Of a DNA stretch of 59,359 nucleotides, positions 28,201 to 38,476 are shown piece by piece. Position 1 is the stretch's first letter. Every line of letters begins with the position of its first letter. Location: assembly GCA_028293745.1 (NCBI GenBank), contig JAQGOF010000196.1, positions 1-59,359 on the forward strand. The letters run 5' to 3'. Source of the DNA: Gammaproteobacteria bacterium (lineage in GTDB: Bacteria > Pseudomonadota > Gammaproteobacteria > Steroidobacterales > Steroidobacteraceae). The translations under genes were made by a program, and so were the position numbers. A model generated the notes under the pieces. That model saw nothing but the letters and a program-made list of their open reading frames with translations. It was not told where the DNA came from and searched no databases.

Positions 28201-29033
28201 GCCGCGCGAGCCAGGGTGCGCGCGGCCAGCTGCCGGGCTGCGTCGAGCTCGGAGCACAGCTCCTCGAGAGGCGGGATGTTGGCGTCACGCTCTATCATGG
28301 TGGAGACGTTGCCGAAGCGGCGAAGGGCCGCGCCATACAACTCCCAGACCGGGTCCGGCACGGGATGATCATGGGTATCAATCAGATAGTCGCCATGGTT
28401 CTCGTGGCCGGCGAGATGGATTTGCTGGACCCGGTCCACCGGGATTGCGCTCAAGTAATCCAACGGGTCGAATTCGTGATTCACGCTGCTGACGTAGATG
28501 TTGTTGACATCGAGCAGGATCAGACAGTCGGCACGTTCGGCGATCTCGCGTAGGAATTGCCACTCGGTGGCCTGTGAATCGCGGTAGGTCACGTAGCTCG
28601 ACACATTCTCGAGCAGGATGCGCCTTCCGAGAATGTCCTGCACTGTCCTCACGCGCTCGACGACATTCGCGAGCGCCTCTTCGGTATAAGGCAGCGGCAG
28701 GAGGTCGTGCATATTGCGGCCGGCGATGCCGGTCCAGCACAAATGATCGGAGACCCATTCGGGCTCGACACGCGCTGCGAGCGCTTTCAGCTGCGCCAGG
28801 TAAGTCCGGTCGAGCGGCTGCGTGCTGCCGATCGACAGGGAGACGCCGTGCAAGACCATCGGGTACCGCTCGCGGACACGCATCAGGTAGTCGAGCGGCT
28901 TGCCCCCGGGGACCAGGTAGTTCTCGGTCAGTGCCTCGAACCAGTCCACTTCGGGGTTGTCGGCGAGGATGGCCTCGTAATGATCTACCCGGAGGCCCAG
29001 ACCGAATCCGAGCGGCGGGTGGAGGGATGCCAT
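28197..29033 (-). CDS. bufB: BufB, DUF692 multinuclear non-haem iron oxidase (MNIO)
   Basis: 278-residue TIM-barrel MNIO (DUF692/UPF0276): '[15 protein letters not shown]', '[13 protein letters not shown]', '[10 protein letters not shown]', '[11 protein letters not shown]', 'LLENVSSYV', '[13 protein letters not shown]', 'IHLAGHE' and 'DTHDHPV'. These supply the His, Glu and Asp ligands of the iron centre. MNIOs in this context convert cysteine thiols of a bufferin precursor into 5-thiooxazole groups. It lies between the precursor gene (81 bp upstream) and bufC. Confidence 0.94.
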   Translation of the reverse strand: MASLHPPLGFGLGLRVDHYEAILADNPEVDWFEALTENYLVPGGKPLDYLMRVRERYPMVLHGVSLSIGSTQPLDRTYLAQLKALAARVEPEWVSDHLCWTGIAGRNMHDLLPLPYTEEALANVVERVRTVQDILGRRILLENVSSYVTYRDSQATEWQFLREIAERADCLILLDVNNIYVSSVNHEFDPLDYLSAIPVDRVQQIHLAGHENHGDYLIDTHDHPVPDPVWELYGAALRRFGNVSTMIERDANIPPLEELCSELDAARQLAARTLARAA

Positions 29034-29114
29034 GAGCTGGGCAACGACTGCGGGCCGGGCACCGCCTCCCGCTTCAGGCGGAAGGGGGTACCCGACCCAA
29101 TCCGAGCGGGTGGC

Positions 29115-29375
29115 TTACTTGCCGGTGGCCTTGGCCTTGGCCGCGTCGCACTTCGCCTGGGTCATTTCCACGAAACCCTGGCCCTTGCAGGAGTTCTGAC
29201 CCTTGCAGGAGTTGTTGGCGCTCTTGCAGGCTGACTTGCCTTTGCAGGAGTTCACGCCTTCACACTTGACCTTGGCTTCATCGGCGGCGCTGGCGGTGCC
29301 TACGAACGCGGTCGAGAACATCACCGCGGCGGCGGCAGCCAGGGCAACGCTAGACATCTTTCGGCTGTTCATCAT
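29115..29375 (-). CDS. bufA2: BufA-type bufferin precursor (periplasmic copper-binding RiPP)
   Basis: 86 residues. A Lys-containing signal peptide (cleavage likely after 'GTASA') is followed by a compact mature region with five cysteines spaced C-x5-C-x5-C-x6-C-x5-C inside 'SCKGKSACK'-type repeats, and one more Cys near the C-terminus. This is the BufA2 pattern of MNIO-modified copper-sequestering peptides. AAGGAG precedes the double ATG at 29375. Together with BufB and BufC it forms a complete core cluster; no DoxX-like gene is seen. Metal induction is expected from family knowledge; no recognisable operator was identified. Confidence 0.92.
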   Translation of the reverse strand: MMNSRKMSSVALAAAAAVMFSTAFVGTASAADEAKVKCEGVNSCKGKSACKSANNSCKGQNSCKGQGFVEMTQAKCDAAKAKATGK

Positions 29376-29436
29376 CAGGTCTCCTTGAGTTTATGGGCGA
29401 TCGGATCGCTTACCTACGTGAGCCAACCAGCCGCTC

Positions 29437-29486
29437 GACCGGTTGCCCGACGCATTGCGTCAGGCACCCCCTCACGCCAACCGGTC
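29437..29486. promoter_or_regulatory. nested inverted repeat upstream of bufA
   Basis: GACCGGTTG (29437-29445) and CAACCGGTC (29478-29486) are a perfect 9-bp inverted repeat. A smaller GACGC/GCGTC dyad lies inside. It is about 60-110 bp before the bufA start. It could be an operator, an RNA hairpin in the bufA leader, or a terminator-like element; there is no T-run. Confidence 0.35.
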
Positions 29487-29677
29487 AAGTTCCCGGCCTG
29501 GCGACCTCCGGCTCAGCGCGCGCATTGTACGCTGGGCTGGAGTCACCCCACAGAGGTTGTCGCGGCAGGCCGACGTTTACCGTAGGCAGTGCGAGTGAAC
29601 GTGAGCAATACGTAGCGGCATAGGTTGCAGATGCACGGAGTAGACCCTATGTAGGCAACAAATATTTCAAAGGACGT

Positions 29678-29806
29678 ATGAGGATCGGTTTATACAGCGC
29701 GGAGGATGACGGGGTACTGAATGAAGTGCCGGGCGGTGTGCCCCAAAGGACGTGCCCCGGCGACGTGTCCCACGATGAGGCGCCCCGGGCTGAGGCGCCC
29801 CCGTAA
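29678..29806 (+). CDS. possible 42-aa small ORF upstream of uvrA
   Basis: ATG at 29678 is preceded by AAAGGA six bases upstream and opens 42 codons, starting MRIGLYSAEDDGVLNEVPGG and ending in an acidic, Pro/Ala-rich stretch. The ribosome site is good. The C-terminal half is low complexity and overlaps GC-rich repeats, so a chance ORF or leader peptide cannot be excluded. Confidence 0.22.
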   Translation: MRIGLYSAEDDGVLNEVPGGVPQRTCPGDVSHDEAPRAEAPP

Positions 29807-29885
29807 AAATCCATTAATATGTGCGATTCGCGCGTGCGCTCCTGCCCGCGCCACTATTGATTCCACTCTATATCAAGGTGACGGA

Positions 29886-32800
29886 ATGACCGACGCCTCT
29901 CGCGACGCCATCCTTGTGCGCGGCGCGCGCCAGAACAATCTGAAGAACCTCGATCTCGAGATTCCACTTAACGAGCTCGTGGTCGTCACGGGCGTCTCTG
30001 GGTCCGGGAAATCATCGCTGGTTTTCGACACGTTGTATGCCGAGGGCCAGCGGCGGTACGTGGAAACGTTCTCGCCGTATGCCCGCCAGTTTCTCGACCG
30101 GATGGACAAGCCGCAGGTGGATAGCATCGTGGGAATTCCTCCCGCGATTGCGATCGATCAAACGAATCCGGTGCGGACGTCGCGCTCCACTGTGGGGACG
30201 ATGACGGAGCTGAACGATCACCTCAAGTTGATATTCGCGCGCGCAGCGGCGTTGTATTGCCAGTGTTGTGGCAAACCTGTCCGCCGGGATACTTCGGAAA
30301 GCATCTATGCGGACCTGGCGGCGCGCGCGCGTGAGGCCGGGGATCCACGCTTGCTCCTGACTTTCCCGGTGCCGGTGCCTGCGAACTTCACTGAAGCGGA
30401 AGTGCGCGGGTTGTTGGAGAAGCAGGGGTATACGAGGTTTTTTGGAGAGGCGACTTCGACTCCTCAGGCCGCGGTCGCGGTGACCAAGCCTGCGAAAAAG
30501 CCGGGCCGAAAAAAAGGCTCTGCGCCCGCAAAGCTCGTGACCCTTGAAGTTGTGCAGGACCGCTTCCGCGCCGGTGGCACCGAGCGCGGGCGTGTCCTCG
30601 AGTCACTCGAGGCCGCGTTGCGTGTTGGGCAGGGCCGGGTCAATGTCCAGGTCGTTGACGACTCTGATCCTCCGGCGCCGAAGCAGACCTGGCGGTATTC
30701 CAGCCAGCTGCACTGCGCCGAATGCGATCGCTCGTATCGCGAACCGAATCCCAGCCTGTTCTCGTTCAACTCGCCCGTGGGCGCATGCGAGAGTTGCCGC
30801 GGATTCGGCCGGACCATCGGCATCGACTACGGCCTGGTCATTCCAGATGAGAGCAAGTCGCTGCGCGGCGGCGCCATCAAACCCTGGCAGACGAAGTCCT
30901 ATAAAGAATGTCAGGACGATCTGCTCAAGTTTGCCAGGAAGCGGGGCATTCCCGTGGATACTCCGTGGCGCGAGCTCGGGACCGAGCGCCGCAAATGGGT
31001 CATCGAGGGCGAGGGAGACTGGAACAAGGGTGTCTGGTACGGCGCGCGGCGTTTTTTCGCCTGGCTGGAGACCAAATCCTACAAGATGCACGTGCGCGTG
31101 TTGTTGTCGCGCTATCGCTCGTATACGCCCTGTGAGACATGTGACGGTGCGCGGCTGAAGACTGACGCACTGCTGTGGCGTCTCGGCGACCGTGAGCTTG
31201 CTGATTCTGTGCTCGGATCCACCGCTCGCTTCAAGCCCCGCGGCGTACGGTGGAGCGACGAGACACTCACTGCGCTCCCCGGGCTCACGATCCATGACGT
31301 GATGTTGCTTCCGGTGGAGCGGGCCTGCGACTTCTTCTCACGGCTCAAACTGCCGCAGCCGCTGGATGAGGCAACCGACCTGCTGTTGAGCGAAATCCGC
31401 GGCCGGTTCGGGTACCTCGCCAATGTTGGACTGGGATATCTGACGCTGGACCGCCAATCGCGGACGCTGTCGGGCGGCGAGGTACAGCGCATCAACTTGA
31501 CCACTGCGTTGGGGACTTCGCTGGTCAATACGCTGTTCGTGCTGGATGAGCCGTCCATCGGGCTGCATCCGCGCGATATGCAGCGGGTCATCTCGGTCAT
31601 GAAGAAGCTGCGCGACGCGGGGAATTCCCTGATCGTGGTCGAACATGATCCGCAGATCATGTTGGAGGCGGACCGTATTCTGGACATGGGGCCGGGCGCC
31701 GGGGAGCGCGGTGGAGAGATCGTGTTTTTCGGCACCCCGCGGGAAATTCGCGCGAGCGGGCGCTCGCTGACCGGGGAGTATTTGAGCGGGCGCAAGCGGG
31801 TAGGTGGGCCAGGCAAGGGCAAGTTGGCGGCACTGAACGGGCCAGCCGCCAGCAAGGGCGCCGCCGCGCAGGCTGCGCTCGGCGCCGTGCCGCCGCGCGG
31901 CGAACCGGCGCCCCACGGCGATCCGGCGCAGCAGGCCGCCCAGGCGCCGCATGCCGAACCGGCGCGGCACGCTGATCCGGCACCCGGTGAGGTCGTGGCC
32001 GACGCGGTCTCGAACAGATGGCTGGAGCTTCAGGGCGCTCGCGAGCACAACCTGAAGAACGTCGATGTACGTATTCCCCTCAAGCGCCTGGTTTGCGTGA
32101 CCGGCGTGTCCGGCTCCGGGAAGTCAACGCTGGTTGAAGATGTTCTGTATCCCGCTCTGCTGAAGTACCGGGGCAAGCCCACCGAGGCGCCCGGCGAATT
32201 CACGGGTCTTCGCGGTGCCGAGCTCATCGATGACGTGGTCATGGTCGATCAGAGCGCAATCGGCCGCACCACGCGCTCGAATCCCGCGAGTTATGTTGGC
32301 GCGTTTGACGCCATCCGCGCGCTGTTTGCCACGGAGCCGGCCTCGCAGGAGCGCAAGTACACGGCGGGTACGTTCAGCTTCAATTCCGGCAATGGCCGCT
32401 GCCCGACATGCTCGGGCAATGGATTCGAGCATGTCGAGATGCAGTTTCTTTCGGACGTTTATTTGCGCTGCCCGGATTGCAACGGCCGGCGTTACCGCGA
32501 TGAGGTCCTGGACATCAAGCGCGAGGGTGCCAACGGCTTGCGAGCGAGCATTGCCGACGTTCTGGACATGACCGTCACCGAGGGTCTGGCCTTCTTTGGC
32601 GACTCACGCGAAGTCGCGGCGCGGCTGGCGCCACTTGCAGATGTAGGCCTCGAATACGTGAAGCTGGGGCAGCCCGTGCCTACGCTTTCCGGCGGGGAAG
32701 CGCAGCGGCTGAAGCTGGCAGGACATCTGGCTGAAGCCGGCTCCATCGTTTCCAGCACCACTCATCGCGGCAAGTTGTTCCTGTTTGATGAGCCGACAAC

Positions 32801-35800
32801 GGGACTGCACTTCGAGGATGTCGCAAAGCTGCTGCGTGCATTTCGCAAGTTGCTCGCTGCCGGCCATTCGCTGCTGGTTATCGAGCACAACCTCGACATC
32901 ATCCGTGCGTCCGACTGGATCATTGATCTCGGGCCCGAGGGTGGTGACCGGGGCGGTGAGATTGTCTGCACTGGCACGCCGACCGAGGTGGCCGCGCACG
33001 ATCGCTCCTACACGGGACAAGCGCTGGCTGCCTATGAAAAGGCGCTCGCGCAGGACGTGCCTGCTGGAGAAGCATTGACGGAAGCGGTCGCGGGCGCGTC
33101 GTTCACAAGTGTTGCCGAACCGCATGCACGCTACGGACGAGGCGAAAATGGTCACGCTCGTAATTCGATCGTGATTCACAATGCGCGCGAGCACAATCTC
33201 AAGAACGTCGACGTCGAGATACCGCGGGACAAGTTCACCGTCATCACGGGAGTATCGGGCTCGGGCAAGTCGACACTTGCCTTCGATATTCTCTTCAACG
33301 AAGGGCAGCGCCGCTACCTCGAATCGCTGAATGCGTATGCGCGGCAATTCGTACAACCTGCAGCGCGACCGGACGTGGATGCCATCTTCGGGATCCCACC
33401 TACCGTGGCCATCGAGCAGCGCACGAGTCGCGGCGGGCGCAAGAGCACTGTTGCCACACTGACCGAGATCTACCACTTCCTGCGTCTGCTCTACGTGAAG
33501 TTAGGGACGCAACACTGCCCCGACTGTAACGTCGCCATCGAACCGCAAAGCACGGCGTCGATTGCTGCCCGCCTGCTGCGCGACTACAAGGGGCAACGGA
33601 TTGCTCTGTTAGCGCCGTTGGTGATCGCGCGCAAGGGTTACTACACCGACCTGGCGAAGTGGGCTTCCAAGAAGGGGTTCAAGACCCTCCGCGTTGACGG
33701 GGCGAGCATTTCGACTGCGAAGTGGCCACGCCTGTCGCGCTTCAAGGAGCACACCATCGAGTTGCCGGTGGCGCAGATGGATGTCGATGCGAAGACCGAT
33801 ACCGCTCTGCACCAGGCACTGTCACGCGCGCTCGACTTCGGCAAGGGTCTGGTACATGTCCTGGGACCTGCCTCGGACCGCGTGGTTGTGTTCTCGACCA
33901 AGCGTGCGTGTCCCTCATGTGGCCGCAGCTTCGCCGAGCTCGATCCGCGCCTGTTCTCGTTCAACTCCAAGCATGGCTGGTGCGACAGTTGCTTCGGCAC
34001 TGGCGTCGAAATGACCGGCTTTGACGAGGAGCAGAGCGGCGAGGAGATCTGGTGGAACGCCTGGTACGAGCACGATCCTGCGGCGTGCGAGGCTTGCGAG
34101 GGGCAACGGCTCAACCCGATTGCACTCAACGTACGGTTCCGGGACCGGTCGGTGGCCTCGTTGGCCAGCGGCTCGGTGGAGCGCACCCGTGAGTTCTTCT
34201 CGAAGCTGAAACTGAACGCGCGCGAGCAGCAGATCGGGCGCGACCTGCTGGCCGAGATCCGCGCGCGCCTGGAATTCCTGGAGCGGGTCGGGCTGGGCTA
34301 TCTGCAGCTGGATCGCTCGGCACCCACATTATCGGGTGGCGAGGCGCAGCGCATCAGGCTTGCGGCGCAGCTCGGCTCCAACCTGCAGGGAGTCTGTTAC
34401 GTCCTGGACGAGCCGACCATCGGCCTGCATCCGCGGGACAACGAGGTGCTACTGGATGCCCTCACCCAGTTGTCAGGGGTACGCAATACACTGGTGGTCG
34501 TTGAGCACGATGAGGAGACGATTCGACGGGCAGACCACGTTATAGATCTCGGACCTCAAGCCGGCGTGCGCGGGGGTGAGGTGGTTGCGGCCGGAACCGT
34601 GGCCGACCTGATCCGCAATCCCCGGTCCACGACGGGTCGCTTCCTGCGCGAGCCTTTGCAACATCCCGCGCAGCCGCACCGCGAGGTTGACGACCGGACG
34701 CCACGGTTGAAGCTCGATCGGGTTCAGTTGCATAACGTCAGCAAGACGGATGTCGCAATTCCGTTGGGACGGTTGGTGGTCGTTACGGGGGTATCCGGCT
34801 CGGGCAAGTCGACCATCGCGCGGGACGTGTTATATACGAACCTGCGGCGGCTTCTGATTGATGCAAATGGAAACGGCTCGCGCCAACGCAAGTCGAATGG
34901 CGCCAATGCTGCGAAAACCGGCCGCACGAAGGCGGGAGAGCTGATCGGCTGCAGCGCCATCCGCGGCATCGAGAACCTGGATCGCGTACTGGAGGTCGAC
35001 CAGACACCGATCGGGAAGACGCCGCGCTCGTGTCCTGCGACGTATATCGGGTTCTGGGATGACATTCGCCGCATCTTTGAAGGTACGACGGAAGCGCGCA
35101 TTCGCGGCTATACCGCAAGCCGCTTCTCGTTCAACACCGCGGGCGGGCGCTGCGAAGCGTGTGAGGGCCAGGGCGTCAAGACGATTGAAATGAACTTCCT
35201 GCCGGACGTCAAAGTCCTGTGCGATGTTTGCGGAGGACGGCGCTTCAACTCGGAGACGTTGTCGGTGTTGTGGCGCGAGAAGAGCATCGGAGACGTCCTG
35301 TCGATGAGCATGGACGATGCTGTGGAATTCTTCCAGGCACATCCGAGAGTTCATCATTGTCTCAAGTTGCTCCAGGACGTGGGGCTGGGCTATCTGACTC
35401 TGGGTCAACAGAGCCCAACGCTGTCTGGTGGCGAGGCTCAACGCATCAAGCTGGTGGCCGAGCTCTCGAAGGTGCGTAACGATGTCCGTGCCGGTCCGCG
35501 GCAGAAGCCCAAGCACACGCTGTATGTGCTCGACGAGCCGACGGTCGGCTTGCACATGGCGGATGTCGAAAAGCTGATACACGTTCTGCACCGGCTGGTC
35601 GATGCGGGCAACACGGCGGTCGTGGTCGAGCACAACCTTGACGTCATGGCTGAGGCCGATTGGATCGTCGATATGGGACCCGAAGCGGGTGAGGGCGGCG
35701 GCGAGGTCGTCGCCCAGGGTACGCCGGCTCACATCGCGCGCAAAAAGAAGGAATCGCACACGGGACGGGTGCTGGAAGAGTTCCTGCGTGACCGGACGAA

Positions 35801-35981
35801 GCCCGCGGACCCCGGATCGAAGGTGGTGATCAAGGAGAGAGCCGCAGCAGTCGCGACCAGGGCCGGTCGTCCAAAGGTGGCCGCAAGGACCGCCGCCACT
35901 GCCGCCGCGACGTCGGAGGCGACTCGGACGGCGCGCACAGGTGGGCGGTTATGGCGGGCCGAAACCAAGCGCAAGAGGTAA
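29886..35981 (+). CDS. uvrA: double-length excinuclease ABC subunit UvrA (tandem UvrA fusion)
   Basis: About 2031 residues, twice the usual 940. Four ABC ATPase modules are visible, each with Walker A 'GVSGSGKS': near residues 36, 739, 1121 and 1634. Each has its own signature 'LSGGE(V/A)QR': near 526, 933, 1481 and 1845. Zinc-finger pairs occur in both halves, for example 'CAECDRSY...CESCRGFG' and 'CPTCSGNG...CPDCNGRRY' in the first, and 'CPSCGRSF...CDSCFGTG' and 'CEACEGQG...CDVCGGRRF' in the second. The protein thus reads as two complete UvrA chains in tandem, a covalent equivalent of the UvrA dimer that loads UvrB on damaged DNA. Between modules 1 and 2 lies a Pro/Ala/His-rich linker (DNA 31800-32010), and the C-terminus is a basic Ala/Arg tail. 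The start at 29886 has AAGGTGACGGA upstream. Confidence 0.95.
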   Translation: MTDASRDAILVRGARQNNLKNLDLEIPLNELVVVTGVSGSGKSSLVFDTLYAEGQRRYVETFSPYARQFLDRMDKPQVDSIVGIPPAIAIDQTNPVRTSRSTVGTMTELNDHLKLIFARAAALYCQCCGKPVRRDTSESIYADLAARAREAGDPRLLLTFPVPVPANFTEAEVRGLLEKQGYTRFFGEATSTPQAAVAVTKPAKKPGRKKGSAPAKLVTLEVVQDRFRAGGTERGRVLESLEAALRVGQGRVNVQVVDDSDPPAPKQTWRYSSQLHCAECDRSYREPNPSLFSFNSPVGACESCRGFGRTIGIDYGLVIPDESKSLRGGAIKPWQTKSYKECQDDLLKFARKRGIPVDTPWRELGTERRKWVIEGEGDWNKGVWYGARRFFAWLETKSYKMHVRVLLSRYRSYTPCETCDGARLKTDALLWRLGDRELADSVLGSTARFKPRGVRWSDETLTALPGLTIHDVMLLPVERACDFFSRLKLPQPLDEATDLLLSEIRGRFGYLANVGLGYLTLDRQSRTLSGGEVQRINLTTALGTSLVNTLFVLDEPSIGLHPRDMQRVISVMKKLRDAGNSLIVVEHDPQIMLEADRILDMGPGAGERGGEIVFFGTPREIRASGRSLTGEYLSGRKRVGGPGKGKLAALNGPAASKGAAAQAALGAVPPRGEPAPHGDPAQQAAQAPHAEPARHADPAPGEVVADAVSNRWLELQGAREHNLKNVDVRIPLKRLVCVTGVSGSGKSTLVEDVLYPALLKYRGKPTEAPGEFTGLRGAELIDDVVMVDQSAIGRTTRSNPASYVGAFDAIRALFATEPASQERKYTAGTFSFNSGNGRCPTCSGNGFEHVEMQFLSDVYLRCPDCNGRRYRDEVLDIKREGANGLRASIADVLDMTVTEGLAFFGDSREVAARLAPLADVGLEYVKLGQPVPTLSGGEAQRLKLAGHLAEAGSIVSSTTHRGKLFLFDEPTTGLHFEDVAKLLRAFRKLLAAGHSLLVIEHNLDIIRASDWIIDLGPEGGDRGGEIVCTGTPTEVAAHDRSYTGQALAAYEKALAQDVPAGEALTEAVAGASFTSVAEPHARYGRGENGHARNSIVIHNAREHNLKNVDVEIPRDKFTVITGVSGSGKSTLAFDILFNEGQRRYLESLNAYARQFVQPAARPDVDAIFGIPPTVAIEQRTSRGGRKSTVATLTEIYHFLRLLYVKLGTQHCPDCNVAIEPQSTASIAARLLRDYKGQRIALLAPLVIARKGYYTDLAKWASKKGFKTLRVDGASISTAKWPRLSRFKEHTIELPVAQMDVDAKTDTALHQALSRALDFGKGLVHVLGPASDRVVVFSTKRACPSCGRSFAELDPRLFSFNSKHGWCDSCFGTGVEMTGFDEEQSGEEIWWNAWYEHDPAACEACEGQRLNPIALNVRFRDRSVASLASGSVERTREFFSKLKLNAREQQIGRDLLAEIRARLEFLERVGLGYLQLDRSAPTLSGGEAQRIRLAAQLGSNLQGVCYVLDEPTIGLHPRDNEVLLDALTQLSGVRNTLVVVEHDEETIRRADHVIDLGPQAGVRGGEVVAAGTVADLIRNPRSTTGRFLREPLQHPAQPHREVDDRTPRLKLDRVQLHNVSKTDVAIPLGRLVVVTGVSGSGKSTIARDVLYTNLRRLLIDANGNGSRQRKSNGANAAKTGRTKAGELIGCSAIRGIENLDRVLEVDQTPIGKTPRSCPATYIGFWDDIRRIFEGTTEARIRGYTASRFSFNTAGGRCEACEGQGVKTIEMNFLPDVKVLCDVCGGRRFNSETLSVLWREKSIGDVLSMSMDDAVEFFQAHPRVHHCLKLLQDVGLGYLTLGQQSPTLSGGEAQRIKLVAELSKVRNDVRAGPRQKPKHTLYVLDEPTVGLHMADVEKLIHVLHRLVDAGNTAVVVEHNLDVMAEADWIVDMGPEAGEGGGEVVAQGTPAHIARKKKESHTGRVLEEFLRDRTKPADPGSKVVIKERAAAVATRAGRPKVAARTAATAAATSEATRTARTGGRLWRAETKRKR

Positions 35982-36295
35982 ACTTCGCTCCCGTGAGCCA
36001 CGATCTCGTCTGCTGGAATTGCGGTACATCGCTGGCCCATCTGAGTCTGCCGCTGCGGCGACTCGATGAGTGCGCGAAGTGCCGTGCCGAGCTGCATGTC
36101 TGCAGGATGTGCGTTGATTACGATACGCGGGTTGCGAAGCATTGCCGCGAGCCGACGGCGGAAGAAGTCAGCAACAAGACGCAGGCCAACTTCTGCGATC
36201 ACTTCAAGCCGCGGGCGGCCGCCTACACTGCGCCCAACACCGCCGAGGTGGATAAGGCCAAGGCGGAGTTGGACAGACTGTTTGGAAAGAAATAG
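35951..36295 (+). CDS. zinc-ribbon hypothetical protein
   Basis: 114 residues with clustered CxxC pairs: 'CWNCGTS', 'CAKCRAEL', 'CRMC', then 'KHCREP' and 'FCDHFKPR'. This suggests one or two structural zinc sites and a helical Lys/Ala-rich C-terminus. I do not recognise a named function. It overlaps the uvrA end by 31 bp, so it is very likely co-transcribed; a GTG at 35993 after the uvrA stop is a possible shorter start. Its stop codon lies within the first arm of the downstream terminator. Confidence 0.82.
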   Translation: MAGRNQAQEVNFAPVSHDLVCWNCGTSLAHLSLPLRRLDECAKCRAELHVCRMCVDYDTRVAKHCREPTAEEVSNKTQANFCDHFKPRAAAYTAPNTAEVDKAKAELDRLFGKK

Positions 36296-36335
36296 GGGGA
36301 TTGCCAGCGGGACGAAGCCCCCCTATTTCGTTTTT
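36290..36335 (+). terminator. Rho-independent terminator after uvrA operon
   Basis: AAATAGGGGG (36290-36299) pairs with CCCCCTATTT (36319-36328), a 10-bp stem with an approximately 19-nt loop. It is followed by CG and TTTTT. The left arm contains the TAG stop of the zinc-ribbon gene. Because the SPOR gene ends at 36339 on the other strand and the reverse reading also has a T-rich flank, it may serve both strands. Confidence 0.85.
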
Positions 36336-36338
36336 GGC

Positions 36339-38285
36339 CTAGGGCTTCCTCACGCGCTCGCTCAGACGCTCCAGCAAGCGGCCGAATGGCGTGTTTTTCT
36401 GCACTTCAACGCGCAGGTGGCGCACGCCACTCTCATTCATCGTCTGGCCGGTGCCATTGTCCATCTCGAGCTCGCCGGCACCGAGAATTTCCAAGGTCTC
36501 TTCGAGAGTCTGCGGGCTGCGTGACTCGCGCGCGCGGACGCGGCCATTTGCCTTGGGTGCGCGGCGAGCCGCGGCGGCAGCAGGCGGTGCCGTTCTGGCC
36601 GGCGCGGCCGGCTTGGTGGCAGCCGGGCGCGGTCGTGCAGGGGGTGCGGGCTGGTAGTTTGAGTCGATCAGCTTGAACTCGTCGACCGGCTCTGGGCGGG
36701 TCCTTTTCGGGAAAGCCATCTGGGCTTTCTTGTCGACATCCGAAGCGCGAGTGCGCTCTTGCGGACTCACGGGCACGACGGCGACTGACGTGAACTCAGA
36801 TCGCACGTAGTACGCGACCTGCTTCGCCGAGATTGCGTCGCTGAAGAAACCGAGGCGCAGCCCATACCATTTGCGGCCGTCGCGGCTACCTTCGACCGTG
36901 TACAGCGTGTAGGCGCTGAATATGGCCAGGGGCGGCACCTTGGACAGCTCAACGGGCTGCACAGCCCATTGCAACTGCACGGCGAACCAGACAGGCGCAT
37001 TCTCGGCAACCGCTTCCTTGAGCGCGCGCCGCGTACCGGTGTCATCCGGTTTCAGCAGCGAGATGGCACCCGTCTCCACATCAACACCGGTGAGTTCCGT
37101 TCCATCGGCACGCCGGACCTCGAGGAACTTCAACACCTGGGTGTCACTGAAATTGTGGTCGTCGGAAGCCGCGTCCAGGCCGGCAAGCATCGGCGCCGGC
37201 ATCATCCGGGTCTCGCCGGTGGTTTCGGCCTCGGTGGGTGTCTCGTCGAGAGCCTTGAGCACTTCGCGAACGTTTGAGTTCGGAAGCGCGGGCTTCACGT
37301 TAGCCCTGGAGGTCGGACGGCCAGAGCCGGCGGACGCACCGTGGACTATCCCTGTAAGAGCCTGTGCCACTGTCGGTTGCGGGTGACCTGTCCTTGCAGA
37401 CTGAGCGACGGCGCGGGCGGCGGGAGCCGCCGCGGGCGCGATGCGTGCCATGGCAGGTGCCGCAGGACGCCCTACGACCGCCGCTGCCGGGCGTGGGGCC
37501 GGGGTTGGAACTGGTGCCATCGCGCTGAACTGAGCCCGCGGACGAGGCTGTGACGGCGCTGCGGGGCGCGGCGCAGTTACGACGGGCGAAGCCTTGGGAA
37601 TGGCCTGCGGTGCTCGCATCATGCCGATGACACTCGGCGCTGCTGCAGGGGCTGCAAGGGGTGCTCGCGCGGCCACTGCAACCGGTCTTGCAGCCGGAGC
37701 TGAATTCAACGCGGGTGCCGGCTTCGCAACCGGAACATTCCTGGGAATCTGTGCAGGCACTGGCGCGCCCGCCCGCGCGGGGTTGGCTGTCGCCGCGTGA
37801 ACTGTTGGCACGTTCAGTGCCGGGACGTTAGCTGGTGCGGCCTGACTACCCGCAAGCGTTGGAACGTTGCGGGAAGGAGGCGCCTGCTGTGCAGTTGGGG
37901 TCACGAGCGGTGGAGGGCCGGCAGCGTGTTGGGCTTGTGCCGCGGCGGCAGCGACTGCGCGCTCGCGCAGCTTCTTGCCAGGAGCTTCTCCTGCCCATGC
38001 ACCTGGATAAATATCGCGAACTGCGCCGAGCCACTCTTCCGCTTCGGCGAGTGTTGGGAAATAGCCCATGTGGAGGCGGAATCGCTCACGTCCTTCCTCG
38101 AAGCGCCGGCTGACGAAAAAGGTGAAGCGCTTGAGTTCAGGTTGCTCCGGGTTCGACAACGCCATCGGCGTCGTCGAGGAGCACAAGTTGAGTACGAATG
38201 GGCCTGCCGCGCCCTGCGGCGGTTTGCCCTGTTCAATGGCATGGCGTGCTGTGGCGCCAGATGCAGACGTAGGCGTTGGTGTCAT
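36339..38285 (-). CDS. SPOR-domain protein under c-di-GMP riboswitch
   Basis: About 648 residues. An N-terminal SPOR-like repeat ('FVLNLCSS...FRLHMGYFPTLAEAEEWL') is followed by a long Ala/Pro/Val-rich linker. A second SPOR-like repeat comes near residue 430 ('WFAVQLQWAV...KWYGLRLGFFSDAISAKQVAYYV'), then a basic Ala/Pro tail ending in a helical segment. SPOR domains bind denuded peptidoglycan glycan strands, but I see no signal peptide or membrane helix, so location is open. The ATG at 38285 is preferred because GGGGAAG lies six bases upstream; in-frame alternatives are ATG 38309 and GTG 38372. Its leader carries a class I c-di-GMP aptamer, and the upstream gene encodes a c-di-GMP turnover protein. 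It is probably an effector whose synthesis responds to c-di-GMP. Confidence 0.85.
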   Translation of the reverse strand: MTPTPTSASGATARHAIEQGKPPQGAAGPFVLNLCSSTTPMALSNPEQPELKRFTFFVSRRFEEGRERFRLHMGYFPTLAEAEEWLGAVRDIYPGAWAGEAPGKKLRERAVAAAAAQAQHAAGPPPLVTPTAQQAPPSRNVPTLAGSQAAPANVPALNVPTVHAATANPARAGAPVPAQIPRNVPVAKPAPALNSAPAARPVAVAARAPLAAPAAAPSVIGMMRAPQAIPKASPVVTAPRPAAPSQPRPRAQFSAMAPVPTPAPRPAAAVVGRPAAPAMARIAPAAAPAARAVAQSARTGHPQPTVAQALTGIVHGASAGSGRPTSRANVKPALPNSNVREVLKALDETPTEAETTGETRMMPAPMLAGLDAASDDHNFSDTQVLKFLEVRRADGTELTGVDVETGAISLLKPDDTGTRRALKEAVAENAPVWFAVQLQWAVQPVELSKVPPLAIFSAYTLYTVEGSRDGRKWYGLRLGFFSDAISAKQVAYYVRSEFTSVAVVPVSPQERTRASDVDKKAQMAFPKRTRPEPVDEFKLIDSNYQPAPPARPRPAATKPAAPARTAPPAAAAARRAPKANGRVRARESRSPQTLEETLEILGAGELEMDNGTGQTMNESGVRHLRVEVQKNTPFGRLLERLSERVRKP

Positions 38286-38384
38286 AGAATCTTCCCCGGA
38301 CCGATACATAAACCGGCCACCCGTGGACAGGAAGAGTTTCCCGACGAGATCGGAGTGCGAGCGTCGCGCCACCTGCGCGATCGT

Positions 38385-38468
38385 GGCAGCCCCGCCGTCA
38401 TAGGAATACTTCCTTTAGACCGGTGGCTTTGCGTCCCCGTCTTTCGACGGGTTTGCCCTTGTCACTAC
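38385..38468 (-). ncRNA. c-di-GMP-I (GEMM) riboswitch aptamer
   Basis: Read leftwards, the core has AGGGCAAACC, a 4-bp stem capped by GAAA (cgtcGAAAgacg), then GGGACGCAAAGCC, CCGG and TCTAAA. This is the GEMM-I consensus as in V. cholerae Vc2. The second helix is GGAA-gta-TTCC, flanked by CTAAAG and CTATGA, which form the tetraloop receptor, followed by GGCGGGG. A short P1 can form between GTAG (38468-38465) and CTGC (38389-38386). The aptamer lies about 100 bp before the SPOR-protein start. No T-run terminator is seen downstream, so control is probably translational or through an unrecognised fold. Confidence 0.93.
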
Positions 38469-38476
38469 AAGGTGCA

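Larger units (their letters stand above)
29376..29885. other. 510-bp divergent intergenic region between bufA and uvrA
   Basis: This gap must hold the leftward bufferin promoter and the rightward uvrA promoter. I could not pick a convincing -35/-10 pair for either, nor an SOS-type LexA box. It contains a nested inverted repeat (29437-29486), a weaker CATAGG/CCTATG dyad near 29620-29650, a possible 42-codon small ORF (29678-29806), and a GC-rich stretch with repeated GAGGCGCCCC words near 29778-29800. Confidence 0.6.

Noticed and set aside
29721..29885. Extending UvrA by 55 codons upstream of 29886.
   Set aside because: The extension is Pro/Arg/Cys-rich and non-homologous-looking, while the ATG at 29886 has a good ribosome site and matches the normal UvrA N-terminus.
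38282..38401. ATG at 38401 with a perfect AAAGGAAG ribosome site opening a 39-codon leader ORF that ends overlapping the SPOR-protein ATG, or alternatively a frameshifted true start of the SPOR gene.
   Set aside because: Both the apparent ribosome site and the ATG are part of the riboswitch aptamer: GGAA...TTCC helix and the CTAAAG/CTATGA tetraloop receptor. The match to the GEMM consensus explains them better than translation does.
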